Source of the DNA: Citrobacter werkmanii NBRC 105721 | Lineage (GTDB): Bacteria; Pseudomonadota; Gammaproteobacteria; Enterobacterales; Enterobacteriaceae | Length of the DNA: 64,000 bases | Direction: 5' to 3' | Assembly (NCBI GenBank): GCA_000759755.1 | Contig: BBMW01000009.1 | Location: 186,001-250,000 of the forward strand | In this document: positions 10,691-20,929 of the stretch, piece after piece | Position numbering within the stretch: the first letter of the stretch is position 1 | Layout: each line of letters opens with the position of its first letter | The notes under the pieces: generated by a model | The model's input: only the letters and a program-made list of their open reading frames with translations | The model's database searches: none | What the model was told of the DNA's origin: nothing | Made by a program: the position numbers and the translations under genes

Positions 10691-11839
10691 ATGAGTCTGA
10701 AAGAAAAAACACAATCTCTGTTTGCTGAAACATTTGGCTACCCTGCCACCCATACTATTCAGGCACCGGGCCGTGTAAACCTGATTGGCGAACATACCGA
10801 TTATAACGACGGATTCGTTCTGCCCTGCGCTATCGACTATCAAACCGTGATTAGCTGTGCGACACGCGATGACAGAAAAGTTCGCGTTATCGCGGCTGAC
10901 TACGATAATCAAATGGACGAGTTCTCTCTGGACGCGCCAATAATCGCTCATGACAGCCAGCAGTGGTCAAACTACGTGCGTGGCGTGGTGAAGCATCTGC
11001 AAAAACGCAACGATGCGTTTGGCGGCGCGGATCTGGTGATCAGCGGTAATGTGCCTCAGGGCGCAGGCTTAAGCTCTTCGGCTTCGCTGGAAGTGGCAGT
11101 AGGCACCGTGTTCCAGCAGCTTTATCATCTGCCGCTCGACGGGGCGCAGATTGCCCTGAACGGCCAGGAAGCTGAAAACCAGTTTGTCGGCTGTAACTGC
11201 GGCATTATGGATCAGTTGATCTCCGCGCTTGGCAAGAAAGATCATGCGCTACTGATCGACTGCCGTACGCTGGGGACCAAAGCCGTTTCCATGCCTGAAG
11301 GCGTTGCGGTGGTAATCATCAACAGCAATTTTAAACGTACGTTGGTGGGTAGCGAGTACAACACCCGTCGCGAACAGTGTGAAACCGGGGCGCGTTTCTT
11401 CCAGCAACCTGCCCTGCGTGATGTCAGCTTTGAAACCTTTAGCGCAGTTGCTCACGAACTGGATCCGATTGTCGCCAAACGCGTTCGTCACGTGATCACG
11501 GAAAATGCGCGTACCGTTGAAGCCGCGCAGGCGCTGGAAAAAGGCGACCTGCTACGCATGGGTCAACTGATGGCAGAATCTCACGCTTCAATGCGCGATG
11601 ACTTTGAAATTACCGTGCCGCAAATTGATACGCTGGTTGAGATTGTCAAAGCAACCATCGGCGATAAAGGTGGTGTGCGCATGACTGGCGGCGGCTTCGG
11701 GGGCTGTATTGTGGCGCTAATCCCGCAAGATCTGGTGCCTGCCGTGCAGCAGGCTGTCGCCGAACAGTACGAAGCCAAAACCGGTATTAAAGAAACATTT
11801 TACGTCTGTAAACCTTCACAAGGAGCCGGACAATGTTAA
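10691..11839 (+). CDS. galK: Galactokinase
   Basis: Phosphorylates galactose to galactose-1-phosphate (382 aa, GHMP kinase). The three family motifs are visible: [17 protein letters not shown] near the N-terminus, [13 protein letters not shown] (about residue 120) for the nucleotide, and [13 protein letters not shown] near residue 335. It starts 3 bp after the galT stop; its last codons overlap galM. Confidence 0.98.
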   Translation: MSLKEKTQSLFAETFGYPATHTIQAPGRVNLIGEHTDYNDGFVLPCAIDYQTVISCATRDDRKVRVIAADYDNQMDEFSLDAPIIAHDSQQWSNYVRGVVKHLQKRNDAFGGADLVISGNVPQGAGLSSSASLEVAVGTVFQQLYHLPLDGAQIALNGQEAENQFVGCNCGIMDQLISALGKKDHALLIDCRTLGTKAVSMPEGVAVVIINSNFKRTLVGSEYNTRREQCETGARFFQQPALRDVSFETFSAVAHELDPIVAKRVRHVITENARTVEAAQALEKGDLLRMGQLMAESHASMRDDFEITVPQIDTLVEIVKATIGDKGGVRMTGGGFGGCIVALIPQDLVPAVQQAVAEQYEAKTGIKETFYVCKPSQGAGQC

Positions 11840-12873
11840 ACGAAATTCCCGTAATGGCGCCCGACGGTCAGCCGTTCCGCCTGCTTACCCTGCGTAACGA
11901 CGCAGGGATGGTGGTCACGCTCATGGACTGGGGCGCAACGCTGCTCTCTGCGCGTATTCCACTTAGCGATGGTAGCGTGCGCGAAGCCCTGCTCGGTTGC
12001 GCCAGTCCGGAGCAATACCCGGAACAGGCTGCGTTTCTGGGGGCTTCCATTGGCCGCTATGCTAACCGTATCGCCAACAGCCGCTATACCTTTGACGGCC
12101 AAACCGTTGAATTGCTGCCAAGCCAGGGTGATAACCAACTGCACGGCGGACCGAACGGTTTCGACAAACGTCGCTGGCAGATAGTAAATCAGAATGACCG
12201 TCAGGTGCTGTTTGCCTTAACGTCTGACGATGGCGACCAGGGTTTCCCTGGTAATCTTTGCGCCACCGCGCAGTATCGCCTGACTGACGATAATCGGATT
12301 TCGATAACCTACCGTGCCACGGTTGATAAGCCCTGCCCGGTAAATCTGACGAATCATGTCTATTTTAATCTCGACGGTGACAAAACGGATGTGCGCCAGC
12401 ACAAGCTGCAAATTCTGGCGGGCGAGTATTTACCCGTAGACGAAATGGGTATCCCGCATGACGGGCTGAAATCCGTCGCCGGAAGCACTTTTGATTTCCG
12501 TTCCCCGAAAATCATCGCCAGCGAATTTCTGGCCGATGACGATCAGCGCAAAGTAAAAGGTTACGATCACGCCTTCCTGCTCCAGGCACAAGGCAATGCG
12601 CGTACTCCGGCGGCTCATGTTTGGTCTCAGGATGAAAAACTGCAGATGGTGGTTTACACCTCCGCTCCGGCATTGCAGTTTTACTCCGGGAACTTCCTTG
12701 GCGGTACGCCTTCACGTGGGCCGGAGGCCTACGAAGACTGGCAAGGTCTGGCGCTGGAAAGTGAGTTTCTGCCGGACAGCCCGAACCATCCGGAATGGCC
12801 ACAGCCGGACTGTTTCCTGCGCCCGGGTGAAGAGTATGCCAGCGTGACAGAATATCAGTTTATTCCTGCCTGA
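11833..12873 (+). CDS. galM: Aldose 1-epimerase (mutarotase)
   Basis: Interconverts the alpha and beta anomers of galactose, feeding galactokinase (346 aa). The catalytic His is visible in [10 protein letters not shown] and the catalytic Glu in [18 protein letters not shown]. The ATG lies inside the galK end (7-bp overlap) and is preceded by AAGGAG, so the two genes are coupled. Last gene of galETKM. Confidence 0.97.
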   Translation: MLNEIPVMAPDGQPFRLLTLRNDAGMVVTLMDWGATLLSARIPLSDGSVREALLGCASPEQYPEQAAFLGASIGRYANRIANSRYTFDGQTVELLPSQGDNQLHGGPNGFDKRRWQIVNQNDRQVLFALTSDDGDQGFPGNLCATAQYRLTDDNRISITYRATVDKPCPVNLTNHVYFNLDGDKTDVRQHKLQILAGEYLPVDEMGIPHDGLKSVAGSTFDFRSPKIIASEFLADDDQRKVKGYDHAFLLQAQGNARTPAAHVWSQDEKLQMVVYTSAPALQFYSGNFLGGTPSRGPEAYEDWQGLALESEFLPDSPNHPEWPQPDCFLRPGEEYASVTEYQFIPA

Positions 12874-12885
12874 CAGTTCATCCTG

Positions 12886-12928
12886 ACAGGCCCGATAGCG
12901 TAAATCTATCAGGCCTGTTGTTTGTTTC
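12886..12928 (+). terminator. Terminator of the gal operon
   Basis: The long inverted repeat ACAGGCC...GGCCTGT (12886-12918), with inner GATAG/CTATC pairing, is followed by a T-rich run (TGTTTGTTTC) just after galM. Confidence 0.75.
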
Positions 12929-13062
12929 CCACAGCAAATCCGCTCAAAAGCCCACCATCCAAAGACAAAATCGCAACCTTGAGTTCACAAGAACCTTACA
13001 CTATGGCGCTATTTTCGCTATGGTTATGCGTAAGCATTGCCGCTGACGCTTTACGGCAATAT

Positions 13063-13081
13063 AATGAGAATTATTATCATT
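13063..13081 (+). promoter_or_regulatory. Fur-box-like site upstream of gpmA
   Basis: AATGAGAATTATTATCATT resembles the 19-bp Fur consensus (GATAATGATAATCATTATC type) and lies 25 bp before the gpmA start. E. coli gpmA has been reported as Fur-regulated, which supports the reading. The match is imperfect in the centre. Confidence 0.6.
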
Positions 13082-13106
13082 AAATATGATTGATAGGAGT
13101 GAGTGT

Positions 13107-13859
13107 ATGGCTGTAACTAAGCTGGTACTGGTACGTCACGGTGAAAGTCAGTGGAACAAGGAAAACCGTTTTACCGGTTGGTATGACGTTGATCTGTCCG
13201 AGAAAGGCGTAGGCGAAGCAAAAGCGGCAGGCAAACTGCTGAAAGAGGAAGGCTATAGCTTCGATTTTGCCTATACTTCTGTGCTGAAACGTGCCATCCA
13301 TACCCTATGGAATGTCCTGGATGAACTGGATCAGGCCTGGCTGCCGGTTGAGAAATCCTGGAAACTGAACGAGCGTCATTACGGCGCACTACAGGGTCTG
13401 AACAAAGCAGAAACCGCTGAAAAATACGGTGATGAGCAGGTTAAGCAATGGCGTCGCGGCTTTGCGGTTACCCCACCGGAACTGACCAAAGATGACGAGC
13501 GTTATCCGGGTCACGATCCGCGTTATGCCAAACTGACTGACAAAGAACTGCCGGTCACCGAAAGCCTGGCGCTGACCATTGATCGTGTGATTCCTTACTG
13601 GAATGAAACCATTCTGCCACGTATGAAAAGCGGTGAGCGCGTGATTATCGCCGCTCACGGCAACTCCCTGCGTGCGCTGGTGAAATACCTGGATAACATG
13701 GGCGAAGATGAAATCCTCGAACTGAACATCCCGACCGGTGTACCGCTGGTGTATGAGTTCGACGAAAACTTTAAGCCGATCAAACACTACTATCTGGGTA
13801 ACGCTGACGAGATCGCGGCAAAAGCCGCAGCCGTTGCTAACCAGGGTAAAGCGAAGTAA
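13107..13859 (+). CDS. gpmA: 2,3-bisphosphoglycerate-dependent phosphoglycerate mutase
   Basis: Glycolytic enzyme interconverting 3- and 2-phosphoglycerate (250 aa). The phosphohistidine motif [10 protein letters not shown] carries His11, and the second catalytic His is in [11 protein letters not shown] near residue 184. The ATG at 13107 follows TAGGAGTGAG. Monocistronic, with a strong terminator behind it and a Fur-like box in front. Confidence 0.98.
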   Translation: MAVTKLVLVRHGESQWNKENRFTGWYDVDLSEKGVGEAKAAGKLLKEEGYSFDFAYTSVLKRAIHTLWNVLDELDQAWLPVEKSWKLNERHYGALQGLNKAETAEKYGDEQVKQWRRGFAVTPPELTKDDERYPGHDPRYAKLTDKELPVTESLALTIDRVIPYWNETILPRMKSGERVIIAAHGNSLRALVKYLDNMGEDEILELNIPTGVPLVYEFDENFKPIKHYYLGNADEIAAKAAAVANQGKAK

Positions 13860-13879
13860 TTTTCATCCCGGGTCAAACG

Positions 13880-13910
13880 AAAAAAGCGTGGAATGCTCCA
13901 CGCTTTTTTT
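13880..13910 (+). terminator. gpmA terminator (possibly bidirectional)
   Basis: The stem AGCGTGGA/TCCACGCT (13885-13892, 13897-13904) is flanked by an A-run on the left and a T7 run on the right, so it can end transcription of gpmA and also of aroG from the other side. Confidence 0.9.
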
Positions 13911-13912
13911 AT

Positions 13913-13941
13913 TGCCGGATGGCGGCGTTGCCTTATCCGGC
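13913..13941. repeat. REP element between gpmA and aroG
   Basis: TGCCGGATGGCGGCG...TTATCCGGC is a typical enterobacterial REP hairpin in the convergent gap. Confidence 0.75.
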
Positions 13942-13968
13942 TTACCGGGGATAACCCGGATGAGTTTT

Positions 13969-15021
13969 TTACCCGCGGCGCGCTTTTACCGCTTCCGCCA
14001 ACTGGCGTAACACCGCATCGGTATCTTCCCAACCAATGCAGGCGTCGGTGATGCTCTTGCCGTAGGTCAGTGGTTCACCGCTATCCGGGTTCTGATTACC
14101 TTCAACCAGATGGCTTTCAATCATTACGCCAATAATTGCTTTTTCGCCACCGGCAACCTGTCCGCAAACGTCTTTCGCAACATCCATCTGCTTTTTGAAC
14201 TGCTTGCTGGAGTTGGCATGGCTAAAGTCGATCATCACCTGCGGAGAAAGCCCCGCTTTGACCAGACCTTCTTTCACGTCGGCAACGTGCTGAGCGCTGT
14301 AGTTCGGCTCTTTGCCGCCGCGCAGAATGATATGGCAATCGCCATTACCGCTGGTATTCACAATCGCCGAATGACCCCATTTGGTGACAGACAGGAAGCA
14401 ATGCGGCGCCCCGGCAGCATTGATTGCATCAATGGCGACTTTGATGGTGCCATCAGTACCGTTTTTAAAACCAACCGGGCAGGACAAACCTGACGCCAAC
14501 TCACGGTGTACCTGAGATTCTGTGGTACGTGCGCCAATTGCGCCCCAGCTCATAAGATCGGCAAGATATTGCGGGGTGATCATATCCAGGAACTCGCCTG
14601 CTGCCGGCAAACCACTGTCGTTGATATCCAGCAGCAGTTTACGGGCAATGCGCAGACCGTCGTTGATCTGGAAGCTGTTATCCATGTGCGGATCGTTGAT
14701 AAGTCCTTTCCAGCCTACGGTAGTACGCGGTTTTTCAAAATAGACGCGCATGACGATTTCAAGTTCGCCTTTTAACTCTTCACGTAGCGCCAGCAAGCGA
14801 GCGGCATACTCTTTAGCCGCTGCCGGATCATGAATAGAACACGGCCCAATCACCACCAGCAGACGATCGTCACTGCCTTTGAGAATTTTATGAATCGCCT
14901 TACGGGCATGCGCCACCGTATTGGCGGCATTTTCAGTAGCGGGGAATTTTTCCAGCAGTGCGACCGGGGGTAATAATTCGTTGATCTCTTTAATGCGTAA
15001 ATCGTCGTTCTGATAATTCAT
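13969..15021 (-). CDS. aroG: DAHP synthase, phenylalanine-sensitive
   Basis: Condenses phosphoenolpyruvate and erythrose-4-phosphate, the first step of the shikimate pathway (350 aa). The N-terminus MNYQNDDLRIKEINELL and motifs such as VIGPCSIHDP and IGARTTESQ identify the AroG paralogue. The ATG at 15021 is used although the frame is open 22 codons upstream; the ribosome site (GGAA) is weak. A TyrR box lies 71 bp upstream. Confidence 0.97.
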   Translation of the reverse strand: MNYQNDDLRIKEINELLPPVALLEKFPATENAANTVAHARKAIHKILKGSDDRLLVVIGPCSIHDPAAAKEYAARLLALREELKGELEIVMRVYFEKPRTTVGWKGLINDPHMDNSFQINDGLRIARKLLLDINDSGLPAAGEFLDMITPQYLADLMSWGAIGARTTESQVHRELASGLSCPVGFKNGTDGTIKVAIDAINAAGAPHCFLSVTKWGHSAIVNTSGNGDCHIILRGGKEPNYSAQHVADVKEGLVKAGLSPQVMIDFSHANSSKQFKKQMDVAKDVCGQVAGGEKAIIGVMIESHLVEGNQNPDSGEPLTYGKSITDACIGWEDTDAVLRQLAEAVKARRG

Positions 15022-15091
15022 GATTATTCCAGCGTTGCCATACTTATATAAATGAATGCAATCCCTCCAATCTATATCTTCAGTCATAAAG

Positions 15092-15109
15092 TGTAAACGG
15101 GGTTTTACA
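15092..15109 (-). promoter_or_regulatory. TyrR box upstream of aroG
   Basis: TGTAAACGGGGTTTTACA is a perfect TGTAAA-N6-TTTACA TyrR strong box. E. coli aroG is repressed by TyrR with phenylalanine through a single such box. The rest of the 316-bp aroG-ybgS gap is AT-rich divergent promoter DNA in which I see no gene. Confidence 0.9.
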
Positions 15110-15337
15110 CTTTGGACGGATTAATCCTGGAATAGGCCAAAAAAACGCAATAAAGTAGCGAAAAAAGAGATCAAGACTACAATTTATAACTGCAACAGCT
15201 TAAATTTTCATATATTTCAAGATTCTATGCTGGTTATAATTTCTATAGCAAAACTTTTAACCACGTCCTGCTGATGTATTGGCACATGCACTGTTGGAAG
15301 ACGTTATCCGACATCTCTATCATAACAGGAGCATAAT

Positions 15338-15712
15338 ATGCATATGACAAAGCTGACTTCACTCTTTTTGACGGCCACACTCAGCCTCGCCAGCGGCGCG
15401 GCACTGGCAGCTGACACCAGCACGCAGTCGAATAACGGCCAGGCAAATTCCGCGGCAGATGCCGGTCAAGTCGCGCCAGACGCACGCGAAAACGTTGCGC
15501 CAAATAATGTCGATAACAACAATGTGAATTCGGGTGGCACAATGCTGCATCCGGACGGTTCATCAATGAACCATGAAGGAATGACCAAAGACGAGGTGCA
15601 TAAAAACACCATGTGTAAGGACGGACACTGCCCGGATGTAAATAAGAAGGTTGAGACCGGAAACGGCATCAATAATGATGCCGACACCAAAACTGACGGT
15701 ACTACCCAGTAG
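15338..15712 (+). CDS. ybgS: YbgS, periplasmic protein of unknown function
   Basis: A 124-residue protein with a clear signal peptide (cleavage near GAALA|ADTS). The mature part is polar and rich in Asn, Asp and Gly, with two Cys in MCKDGHCPD. Very similar to E. coli YbgS, whose function is not established. An AGGAGC ribosome site precedes the ATG, and it has its own terminator, so it is probably monocistronic. Confidence 0.9.
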   Translation: MHMTKLTSLFLTATLSLASGAALAADTSTQSNNGQANSAADAGQVAPDARENVAPNNVDNNNVNSGGTMLHPDGSSMNHEGMTKDEVHKNTMCKDGHCPDVNKKVETGNGINNDADTKTDGTTQ

Positions 15713-15734
15713 CGCTGAAAATAAAGCTAATAAC

Positions 15735-15758
15735 GGGAGAGCAATAGCTCTCCTTTTT
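15735..15758 (+). terminator. ybgS terminator
   Basis: The stem GGAGAGC/GCTCTCC (15736-15742, 15747-15753) is followed by T5. Confidence 0.88.
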
Positions 15759-15825
15759 AATTTTATCATCCCAAAAACGGTATCATGACATACAGTAAAG
15801 GTGAGAATAACAAAGGGATGGCATA

Positions 15826-16767
15826 ATGGCGCACTCACATACTCATACTTCTCCTGAGCAACCTAAGGACAATAATGCCCGCAGACTGCTTTTCGCATTC
15901 TGCATCACAGCCGGATTTATGCTGGTTGAAGTGGTGGGTGGGGTACTTTCAGGCTCGCTGGCATTACTGGCCGATGCCGGACATATGCTCACAGATGCCG
16001 CCGCGCTTCTATTTGCGCTGTTGGCGGTCCAGTTTTCCAGACGCCCGCCCACTATACGGCACACTTTCGGCTGGTTGAGACTCACAACATTAGCCGCGTT
16101 TGTTAACGCTATCGCATTGGTTGTGATCACCATTTTAATCGTCTGGGAGGCGATTGAGCGCTTTCATACGCCACGTCCCGTAGCGGGCGGCATGATGATG
16201 ATCATTGCTGTCGCGGGCTTACTGGCGAACGTGCTCGCTTTTTGGGTTTTACATCGCGGAAGTGAAGAGAAAAACCTTAACGTCCGCGCCGCAGCACTAC
16301 ACGTAATGGGCGATTTGCTCGGCTCGGTTGGGGCAATCATCGCTGCGCTGATTATCATCTGGACAGGCTGGACGCCAGCGGACCCGATTCTCTCGATTCT
16401 GGTTTCCGTGTTGGTACTGCGTAGCGCCTGGCGGTTGTTAAAAGATAGCGTAAATGAATTACTGGAAGGCGCTCCGCTTACATTGGATATTGCCGCATTG
16501 CAGCGCCATCTCAGCCGGGATATCCCCGAAGTTCGCAATGTGCATCATGTACACGTCTGGATGGTAGGTGAAAAACCGGTCATGACGCTGCATGTGCAGG
16601 TAGTCCCGCCGCACGATCACGACGCCCTGCTGGAGCGTATTCAACATTTCCTGATTCATCACTACCAGATTGAACACGCCACGATCCAGATGGAATATCA
16701 GCCATGCAATGGGCCGGACTGCCACCTGTATCAGGGCGTGTCCGGCCATGCACATCATCACCATTAA
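15826..16767 (+). CDS. zitB: Zinc efflux protein ZitB (cation diffusion facilitator)
   Basis: Inner-membrane Zn(II)/H+ antiporter (313 aa, six helices). Metal-site motifs are HMLTD in the second helix and HVMGD in the fifth. Both termini are His-rich (MAHSHTHTS and the final HAHHHH). A cytoplasmic ferredoxin-like domain follows about residue 210. Its last four bases overlap the convergent pnuC 3' end. Confidence 0.96.
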   Translation: MAHSHTHTSPEQPKDNNARRLLFAFCITAGFMLVEVVGGVLSGSLALLADAGHMLTDAAALLFALLAVQFSRRPPTIRHTFGWLRLTTLAAFVNAIALVVITILIVWEAIERFHTPRPVAGGMMMIIAVAGLLANVLAFWVLHRGSEEKNLNVRAAALHVMGDLLGSVGAIIAALIIIWTGWTPADPILSILVSVLVLRSAWRLLKDSVNELLEGAPLTLDIAALQRHLSRDIPEVRNVHHVHVWMVGEKPVMTLHVQVVPPHDHDALLERIQHFLIHHYQIEHATIQMEYQPCNGPDCHLYQGVSGHAHHHH

Positions 16768-17483
16768 TGGGACAGCGCGTGGGAACCACGTTCACGCGCG
16801 CTGTTAATCCACATCCTGCTGCCGTTCAGGGCGATAACCGTCAGGATCATATATTCCAGTGACATGGCATATACGCCTTGCAGAGCAAAGATCACTACGC
16901 TAATGACGTTAATGATCACCCACAACAGCCAGTTTTCAACGTATTTGCGCGTCATCAGGATCATCGCCACAATCGACAACACCATCATGCAGGAATCCCA
17001 GAACGGGAATGCATCGGGTTGCAACTCAGGAGCCGCCACCTGTAATCCCAGCCCCTGCATAATATTCACGGCAACACGTGTCAAAAAAGCAAACACCGGA
17101 TCGATATAGACCGACATCAGGCCAATCGCCACCACGCAAGCAGCCAGCCAACCGATCGCTTTCGGTAACGGCAACCAGCGTATTTTCAGCTCTGCCTCAT
17201 GCTGGCTGGTTTGCCGGGACCAGGCATACCAGCCGTAGATATTCGCGGCAAAAAAGAAAACCTGCAGCAACAGGCTAGCATAGAGCTGGATCTGAAAGAA
17301 AATAATCGCAAACAGCGTGACGTTTATCAGTCCGAAGAAGTAATTACTGATTTTCTCAAGGCTCGCAAGGCCAATACACAATAACCCGGCGATCGTCCCC
17401 ACGGCTTCGATCCACGACAGATCGTAACCGCCCGCACCGATCGGAATATGTACCAGAATGTTCTGCGTGCTAAAAAAGTCCAT
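16764..17483 (-). CDS. pnuC: Nicotinamide riboside transporter PnuC
   Basis: Inner-membrane facilitator for nicotinamide riboside (239 aa, about seven helices). The conserved [12 protein letters not shown] segment near residue 80 is the PnuC signature. It lies 26 bp behind nadA in the same orientation, forming the nadA-pnuC operon of NAD supply, so the NadR box upstream of nadA probably governs both. Confidence 0.95.
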   Translation of the reverse strand: MDFFSTQNILVHIPIGAGGYDLSWIEAVGTIAGLLCIGLASLEKISNYFFGLINVTLFAIIFFQIQLYASLLLQVFFFAANIYGWYAWSRQTSQHEAELKIRWLPLPKAIGWLAACVVAIGLMSVYIDPVFAFLTRVAVNIMQGLGLQVAAPELQPDAFPFWDSCMMVLSIVAMILMTRKYVENWLLWVIINVISVVIFALQGVYAMSLEYMILTVIALNGSRMWINSARERGSHALSH

Positions 17484-17509
17484 CTTTTCCCCCAGAGCAA
17501 ATAAATTAC

Positions 17510-18553
17510 TTAAGCCCGAAGTGTAGCCGCAAATTCCAACATGCGGTTTAACGGCAGCAATGCACCTTCTCGCAACGCTGCATCTACATGTATCTCGTGA
17601 GCAGTCCCCCCTTGCTCCAGACCCTCAGCAATCGCCTTGAGGCCGTTCATCGCCATCCACGGACAATGCGCGCAACTGCGACAGGTTGCCCCTTCGCCAG
17701 CCGTTGGCGCTTCAAGCAACTCTTTATCCGGAACCGCTTGCTGCATTTTGTAAAAAATACCCCGGTCTGTCGCCACTATCAGTTGCTGGTGCGGTAACGA
17801 TTTAGCTGCGTTGATTAACTGACTGGTTGACCCGACCGCATCAGCCATATCAACGATGGACTGAGGTGACTCCGGGTGTACCAGCACGGCGGCATCGGGG
17901 TAAAGTCCCTTCATACGCGTTAATGCCTGGGTTTTGAATTCATCGTGGACAATACAGGCCCCCTGCCAACAGAGCACATCTGCGCCGGTCTGTTTTTGCA
18001 CGTAGTTGCCCAGATGTCTGTCCGGGGCCCAGATGATTTTTTCACCTAAACTATCAAGATGCTCAATAAGTTCAACCGCAATACTGGAGGTCACAACCCA
18101 GTCGGCACGCGCTTTAACTGCCGCTGAGGTATTGGCGTAAACCACCACGGTGCGATCCGGATGCGCGTCGCAAAATGCGCTGAACGCATCAATTGGACAA
18201 CCCAGATCTAATGAACATTCCGCCTGCAGGGTCGGCATCAGGATGGTCTTTTCCGGGCTGAGAATTTTGGCGGTCTCTCCCATAAACCTCACGCCCGCAA
18301 CCAACAGCGTAGAAGCGGGATGTTTTGAGCCAAACCGCGCCATCTCCAGAGAATCAGAAATACAGCCGCCGGTCTCTTCGGCCAACTGTTGGATTTCAGG
18401 ATCGGTGTAATAGTGCGCGACCATAACAGCATCTCGCTCTTTCAGCAGGCGCTTGATTTTTTTACGGTAAAATTGTTTTTCGTCCGCACTCAGCGGTGCT
18501 GGCTTCGGCGGGAACGGATAAATTGCTGCTTCAGGATCAAACATCACGCTCAT
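17510..18553 (-). CDS. nadA: Quinolinate synthase A
   Basis: [4Fe-4S] enzyme that condenses iminoaspartate with dihydroxyacetone phosphate to quinolinate (347 aa, NAD biosynthesis, cytosol). Cluster-ligand cysteines are visible in [11 protein letters not shown] (about residue 113), CWQGACIVH (about 200) and [11 protein letters not shown] (about 295). The frame is open upstream, but the ATG at 18553 gives the E. coli length. Confidence 0.97.
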   Translation of the reverse strand: MSVMFDPEAAIYPFPPKPAPLSADEKQFYRKKIKRLLKERDAVMVAHYYTDPEIQQLAEETGGCISDSLEMARFGSKHPASTLLVAGVRFMGETAKILSPEKTILMPTLQAECSLDLGCPIDAFSAFCDAHPDRTVVVYANTSAAVKARADWVVTSSIAVELIEHLDSLGEKIIWAPDRHLGNYVQKQTGADVLCWQGACIVHDEFKTQALTRMKGLYPDAAVLVHPESPQSIVDMADAVGSTSQLINAAKSLPHQQLIVATDRGIFYKMQQAVPDKELLEAPTAGEGATCRSCAHCPWMAMNGLKAIAEGLEQGGTAHEIHVDAALREGALLPLNRMLEFAATLRA

Positions 18554-18626
18554 CTTGCTTTCTCGTTTTACTAGCTTAACGAAATAACCGATTAAAAGCG
18601 TGACGCACGCCATATTCGGTTCGATT

Positions 18627-18644
18627 TGTTTTATATGCTAAACA
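18627..18644 (-). promoter_or_regulatory. NadR box upstream of nadA
   Basis: TGTTTTATATGCTAAACA matches the NadR consensus TGTTTA-N6-TAAACA with one mismatch, about 75 bp upstream of nadA. NadR represses nadA when NAD is abundant. Confidence 0.8.
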
Positions 18645-18691
18645 AGATAGCGGATTAGCGTAGAAAAGTCACAATAATTGCGTGTGATGAG

Positions 18692-18766
18692 TGCCGGATG
18701 GCGACTGGCGTCTTATCCGGCCTACATTTGGCACCCGTAGGCCTGATAAGCGAAACGCATCAGGCA
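18692..18766. repeat. BIME (paired REP elements) between nadA and the tRNA genes
   Basis: One REP (TGCCGGATGGCG...CTTATCCGGCC, ending near 18724) and a second, inverted one (CGTAGGCCTGATAAG...CATCAGGCA) form a typical BIME. Confidence 0.8.
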
Positions 18767-18787
18767 AATCTTCCATATCGCAGATAG

Positions 18788-18815
18788 CAAAAAGGCGCCT
18801 TTAGGGCGCCTTTTT
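18788..18815 (-). terminator. Terminator of the tRNA operon
   Basis: GGCGCC arms in a 5'-AAAAAGGCGCC...GGCGCCTTTTT stem, with a run of T on either strand, lie 4 bp beyond the 3' end of the last tRNA-Lys. Confidence 0.85.
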
Positions 18816-18819
18816 ACAC

Positions 18820-18895
18820 TGGTGGGGCGTGCAGGATTCGAACCTGCGACCAATTGATTAAAAGTCAACTGCTCTACCAACTGAGCTAACGCCCC
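18820..18895 (-). tRNA. tRNA-Lys (anticodon UUU), acceptor variant G4:C69
   Basis: A 76-nt cloverleaf with encoded CCA; the anticodon loop is CTTTTAA. The acceptor stem reads GGGGCGT/ACGCCCC instead of the GGGTCGT/ACGACCC of the other type. Confidence 0.97.
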
Positions 18896-18925
18896 CATAT
18901 GGGGTACTGCTTCAATGATTCAGGA

Positions 18926-19001
18926 TGGTGGGTCGTGCAGGATTCGAACCTGCGACCAATTGATTAAAAGTCAACTGCTCTACCAACTGAGCTAACGACC
19001 C
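18926..19001 (-). tRNA. tRNA-Lys (anticodon UUU), standard acceptor
   Basis: A 76-nt gene with encoded CCA and acceptor stem GGGTCGT/ACGACCC, identical in body to the other Lys copies. Confidence 0.97.
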
Positions 19002-19045
19002 GCTCGGATGTCACTGACAAATTTTTACTCGGAACCACCAAGAAT

Positions 19046-19121
19046 TGGTGGGGCGTGCAGGATTCGAACCTGCGACCAATTGATTAAAAGTCAACTGCTC
19101 TACCAACTGAGCTAACGCCCC
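19046..19121 (-). tRNA. tRNA-Lys (anticodon UUU), acceptor variant G4:C69
   Basis: A 76-nt gene with encoded CCA; it has the GGGGCGT/ACGCCCC acceptor stem, like the copy at 18820. Confidence 0.97.
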
Positions 19122-19124
19122 GAG

Positions 19125-19200
19125 TGGTGGGTGATGACGGGATCGAACCGCCGACCCCCTCCTTGTAAGGGAGGTGCTCTCCCAGCTGAGCTAATCACCC
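19125..19200 (-). tRNA. tRNA-Val (anticodon UAC)
   Basis: A 76-nt gene with encoded CCA; it begins GGGTGATTAGCTCAG and the anticodon arm reads CTCCCTTACAAGGAG. Only 3 bp separate it from the next tRNA-Lys, so they must be processed from one transcript. Confidence 0.97.
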
Positions 19201-19236
19201 GATACTACGCTGGATACTACTTACTAACTGAGTTAG

Positions 19237-19253
19237 TGGTGGGTCGTGCAGGA
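19237..19253 (-). repeat. Orphan 3' end of tRNA-Lys
   Basis: The 17 bases TCCTGCACGACCCACCA (minus strand) equal the 3' end of tRNA-Lys including CCA, but no tRNA body follows. Instead there is a spacer with short inverted repeats (for example GTTGC/GCAAC near 19283-19296). It resembles the tRNA-3'-end repeats known in E. coli tRNA operon spacers, such as that of tyrT. Confidence 0.75.
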
Positions 19254-19337
19254 TGACTCGACTTCGTCTCGCCCTACGGGCCGTTGCTTACGCAACGTTA
19301 TCCTTCACGTTTTACTATCGCGTTCCACCAGAACGAT

Positions 19338-19413
19338 TGGTGGGTCGTGCAGGATTCGAACCTGCGACCAATTGATTAAAAGTCAACTGCTCTACCAACT
19401 GAGCTAACGACCC
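19338..19413 (-). tRNA. tRNA-Lys (anticodon UUU), standard acceptor, promoter-proximal
   Basis: A 76-nt gene with encoded CCA and GGGTCGT/ACGACCC acceptor; the first tRNA of the minus-strand operon. Confidence 0.97.
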
Positions 19414-19464
19414 ACTTTTTTCGCCGCTTTCAGGCTGTTTGATATCCCTTGGCAACGGCGGCAT

Positions 19465-19492
19465 ATATTACTGATTTCAGATTTTAGCGCAA
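19465..19492 (-). promoter_or_regulatory. Promoter of the tRNA operon
   Basis: On the minus strand, -35 TTGCGC (19487-19492) and -10 TAATAT (19465-19470) are 16 bp apart. They are followed by a GC-rich discriminator (GCCGCCG) typical of stringently controlled stable-RNA promoters. Confidence 0.7.
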
Positions 19493-19538
19493 CAAAAATT
19501 TCGAGGTAAATAACTCAACTGCTTAGGAATCACACGAC

Positions 19539-19568
19539 GCGACCAGAAATAACACGATTTCTGGTCGC
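19539..19568 (-). terminator. Strong hairpin after cpoB (3' end of tol-pal)
   Basis: A perfect 12-bp inverted repeat GCGACCAGAAAT/ATTTCTGGTCGC with a 6-base loop lies 11 bp after the cpoB stop. It lacks a T-run, so it may be an RNA-stabilising or Rho-dependent 3' end rather than a classic terminator. Confidence 0.55.
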
Positions 19569-19578
19569 ATGGTGGTCA

Positions 19579-20367
19579 TTACATCGCGTTAAGGCGTTTT
19601 TGCGCTTGTTTCGCGCCATCAGTGCCAGGATATTTAGTGATAACCTGCTGATAAACCGCTTTAGCTTTTGCTGTGTCGCCCTTGTCCTGCATGATGACGC
19701 CGACTTTATACATCGCGTCTGCAGCCTTAGGTGATTTTGGGAAGTTTTTAACTACCGAAGCGAAATAGAACGCGGCATCATCTTTTTTACCCTTGTTGTA
19801 ATTCAACTGACCCAGCCAATAATTGGCATTTGGCAGGTAAGTAGAGTCCGGGTACTTTTTGATGAAGTTCTGAAATGCTTCAATCGCGTCATCCTGACGG
19901 GATTTATCCTGTACCAGGGCGATTGCTGCATTGTAATCGGTATTCGCATCGCCAGTTTGTGCCGGAGCCCCTGACGTTGCCGCAGCCCCCGCATCAGGCG
20001 CAGGGGCCACCGACCCGCTCTGATCCCCACCCGCAGACTGCGCCGCAGGCGCGCTACCGCTGCCAAGATTATTCATCTGCAGCAATATCTGTTTCTGACG
20101 TTCAACAACCTGATTCAGTTGATACTGATTTTCCTGAATTTGACCACGCAGAGAGTCAATATCGGACTGATTATCGGAGAGTTGTTGCTGGAGTTGGGTT
20201 AAAAGCTGACTGTGAGCGTTAGAAATACGCTCGAGTTGAGTGACACGGTCTTCGACCGAGCCTGAGCCGACACTACTGATTGGCGCCTGTGCAAAAGCGG
20301 CCCAGGGGGCCGCTATGCCAACCAGTAACGACAGACTCAACAGATGATGTCTGAAGTTACTGCTCAT
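19579..20367 (-). CDS. cpoB: Cell-division coordinator CpoB (YbgF)
   Basis: Periplasmic protein that links Tol energy to PBP1B and outer-membrane constriction at division (262 aa). A signal peptide is cleaved near AAFA|QAPI. An N-terminal trimerising coiled coil (about residues 35-100, rich in Gln and Leu) is followed by a low-complexity Ala/Gly/Pro linker and a C-terminal TPR domain (about residues 145-262). Last gene of the tol-pal operon, 9 bp after pal. Confidence 0.96.
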   Translation of the reverse strand: MSSNFRHHLLSLSLLVGIAAPWAAFAQAPISSVGSGSVEDRVTQLERISNAHSQLLTQLQQQLSDNQSDIDSLRGQIQENQYQLNQVVERQKQILLQMNNLGSGSAPAAQSAGGDQSGSVAPAPDAGAAATSGAPAQTGDANTDYNAAIALVQDKSRQDDAIEAFQNFIKKYPDSTYLPNANYWLGQLNYNKGKKDDAAFYFASVVKNFPKSPKAADAMYKVGVIMQDKGDTAKAKAVYQQVITKYPGTDGAKQAQKRLNAM

Positions 20368-20376
20368 GCAATTCTC

Positions 20377-20919
<543 letters not shown>

Positions 20920-20929
20920 TTATTTATTA

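Noticed and set aside
18692-18766. Repeats considered as a CRISPR array
   Set aside because: They are REP/BIME hairpins; there are no regularly spaced identical repeats with unique spacers anywhere in the window.
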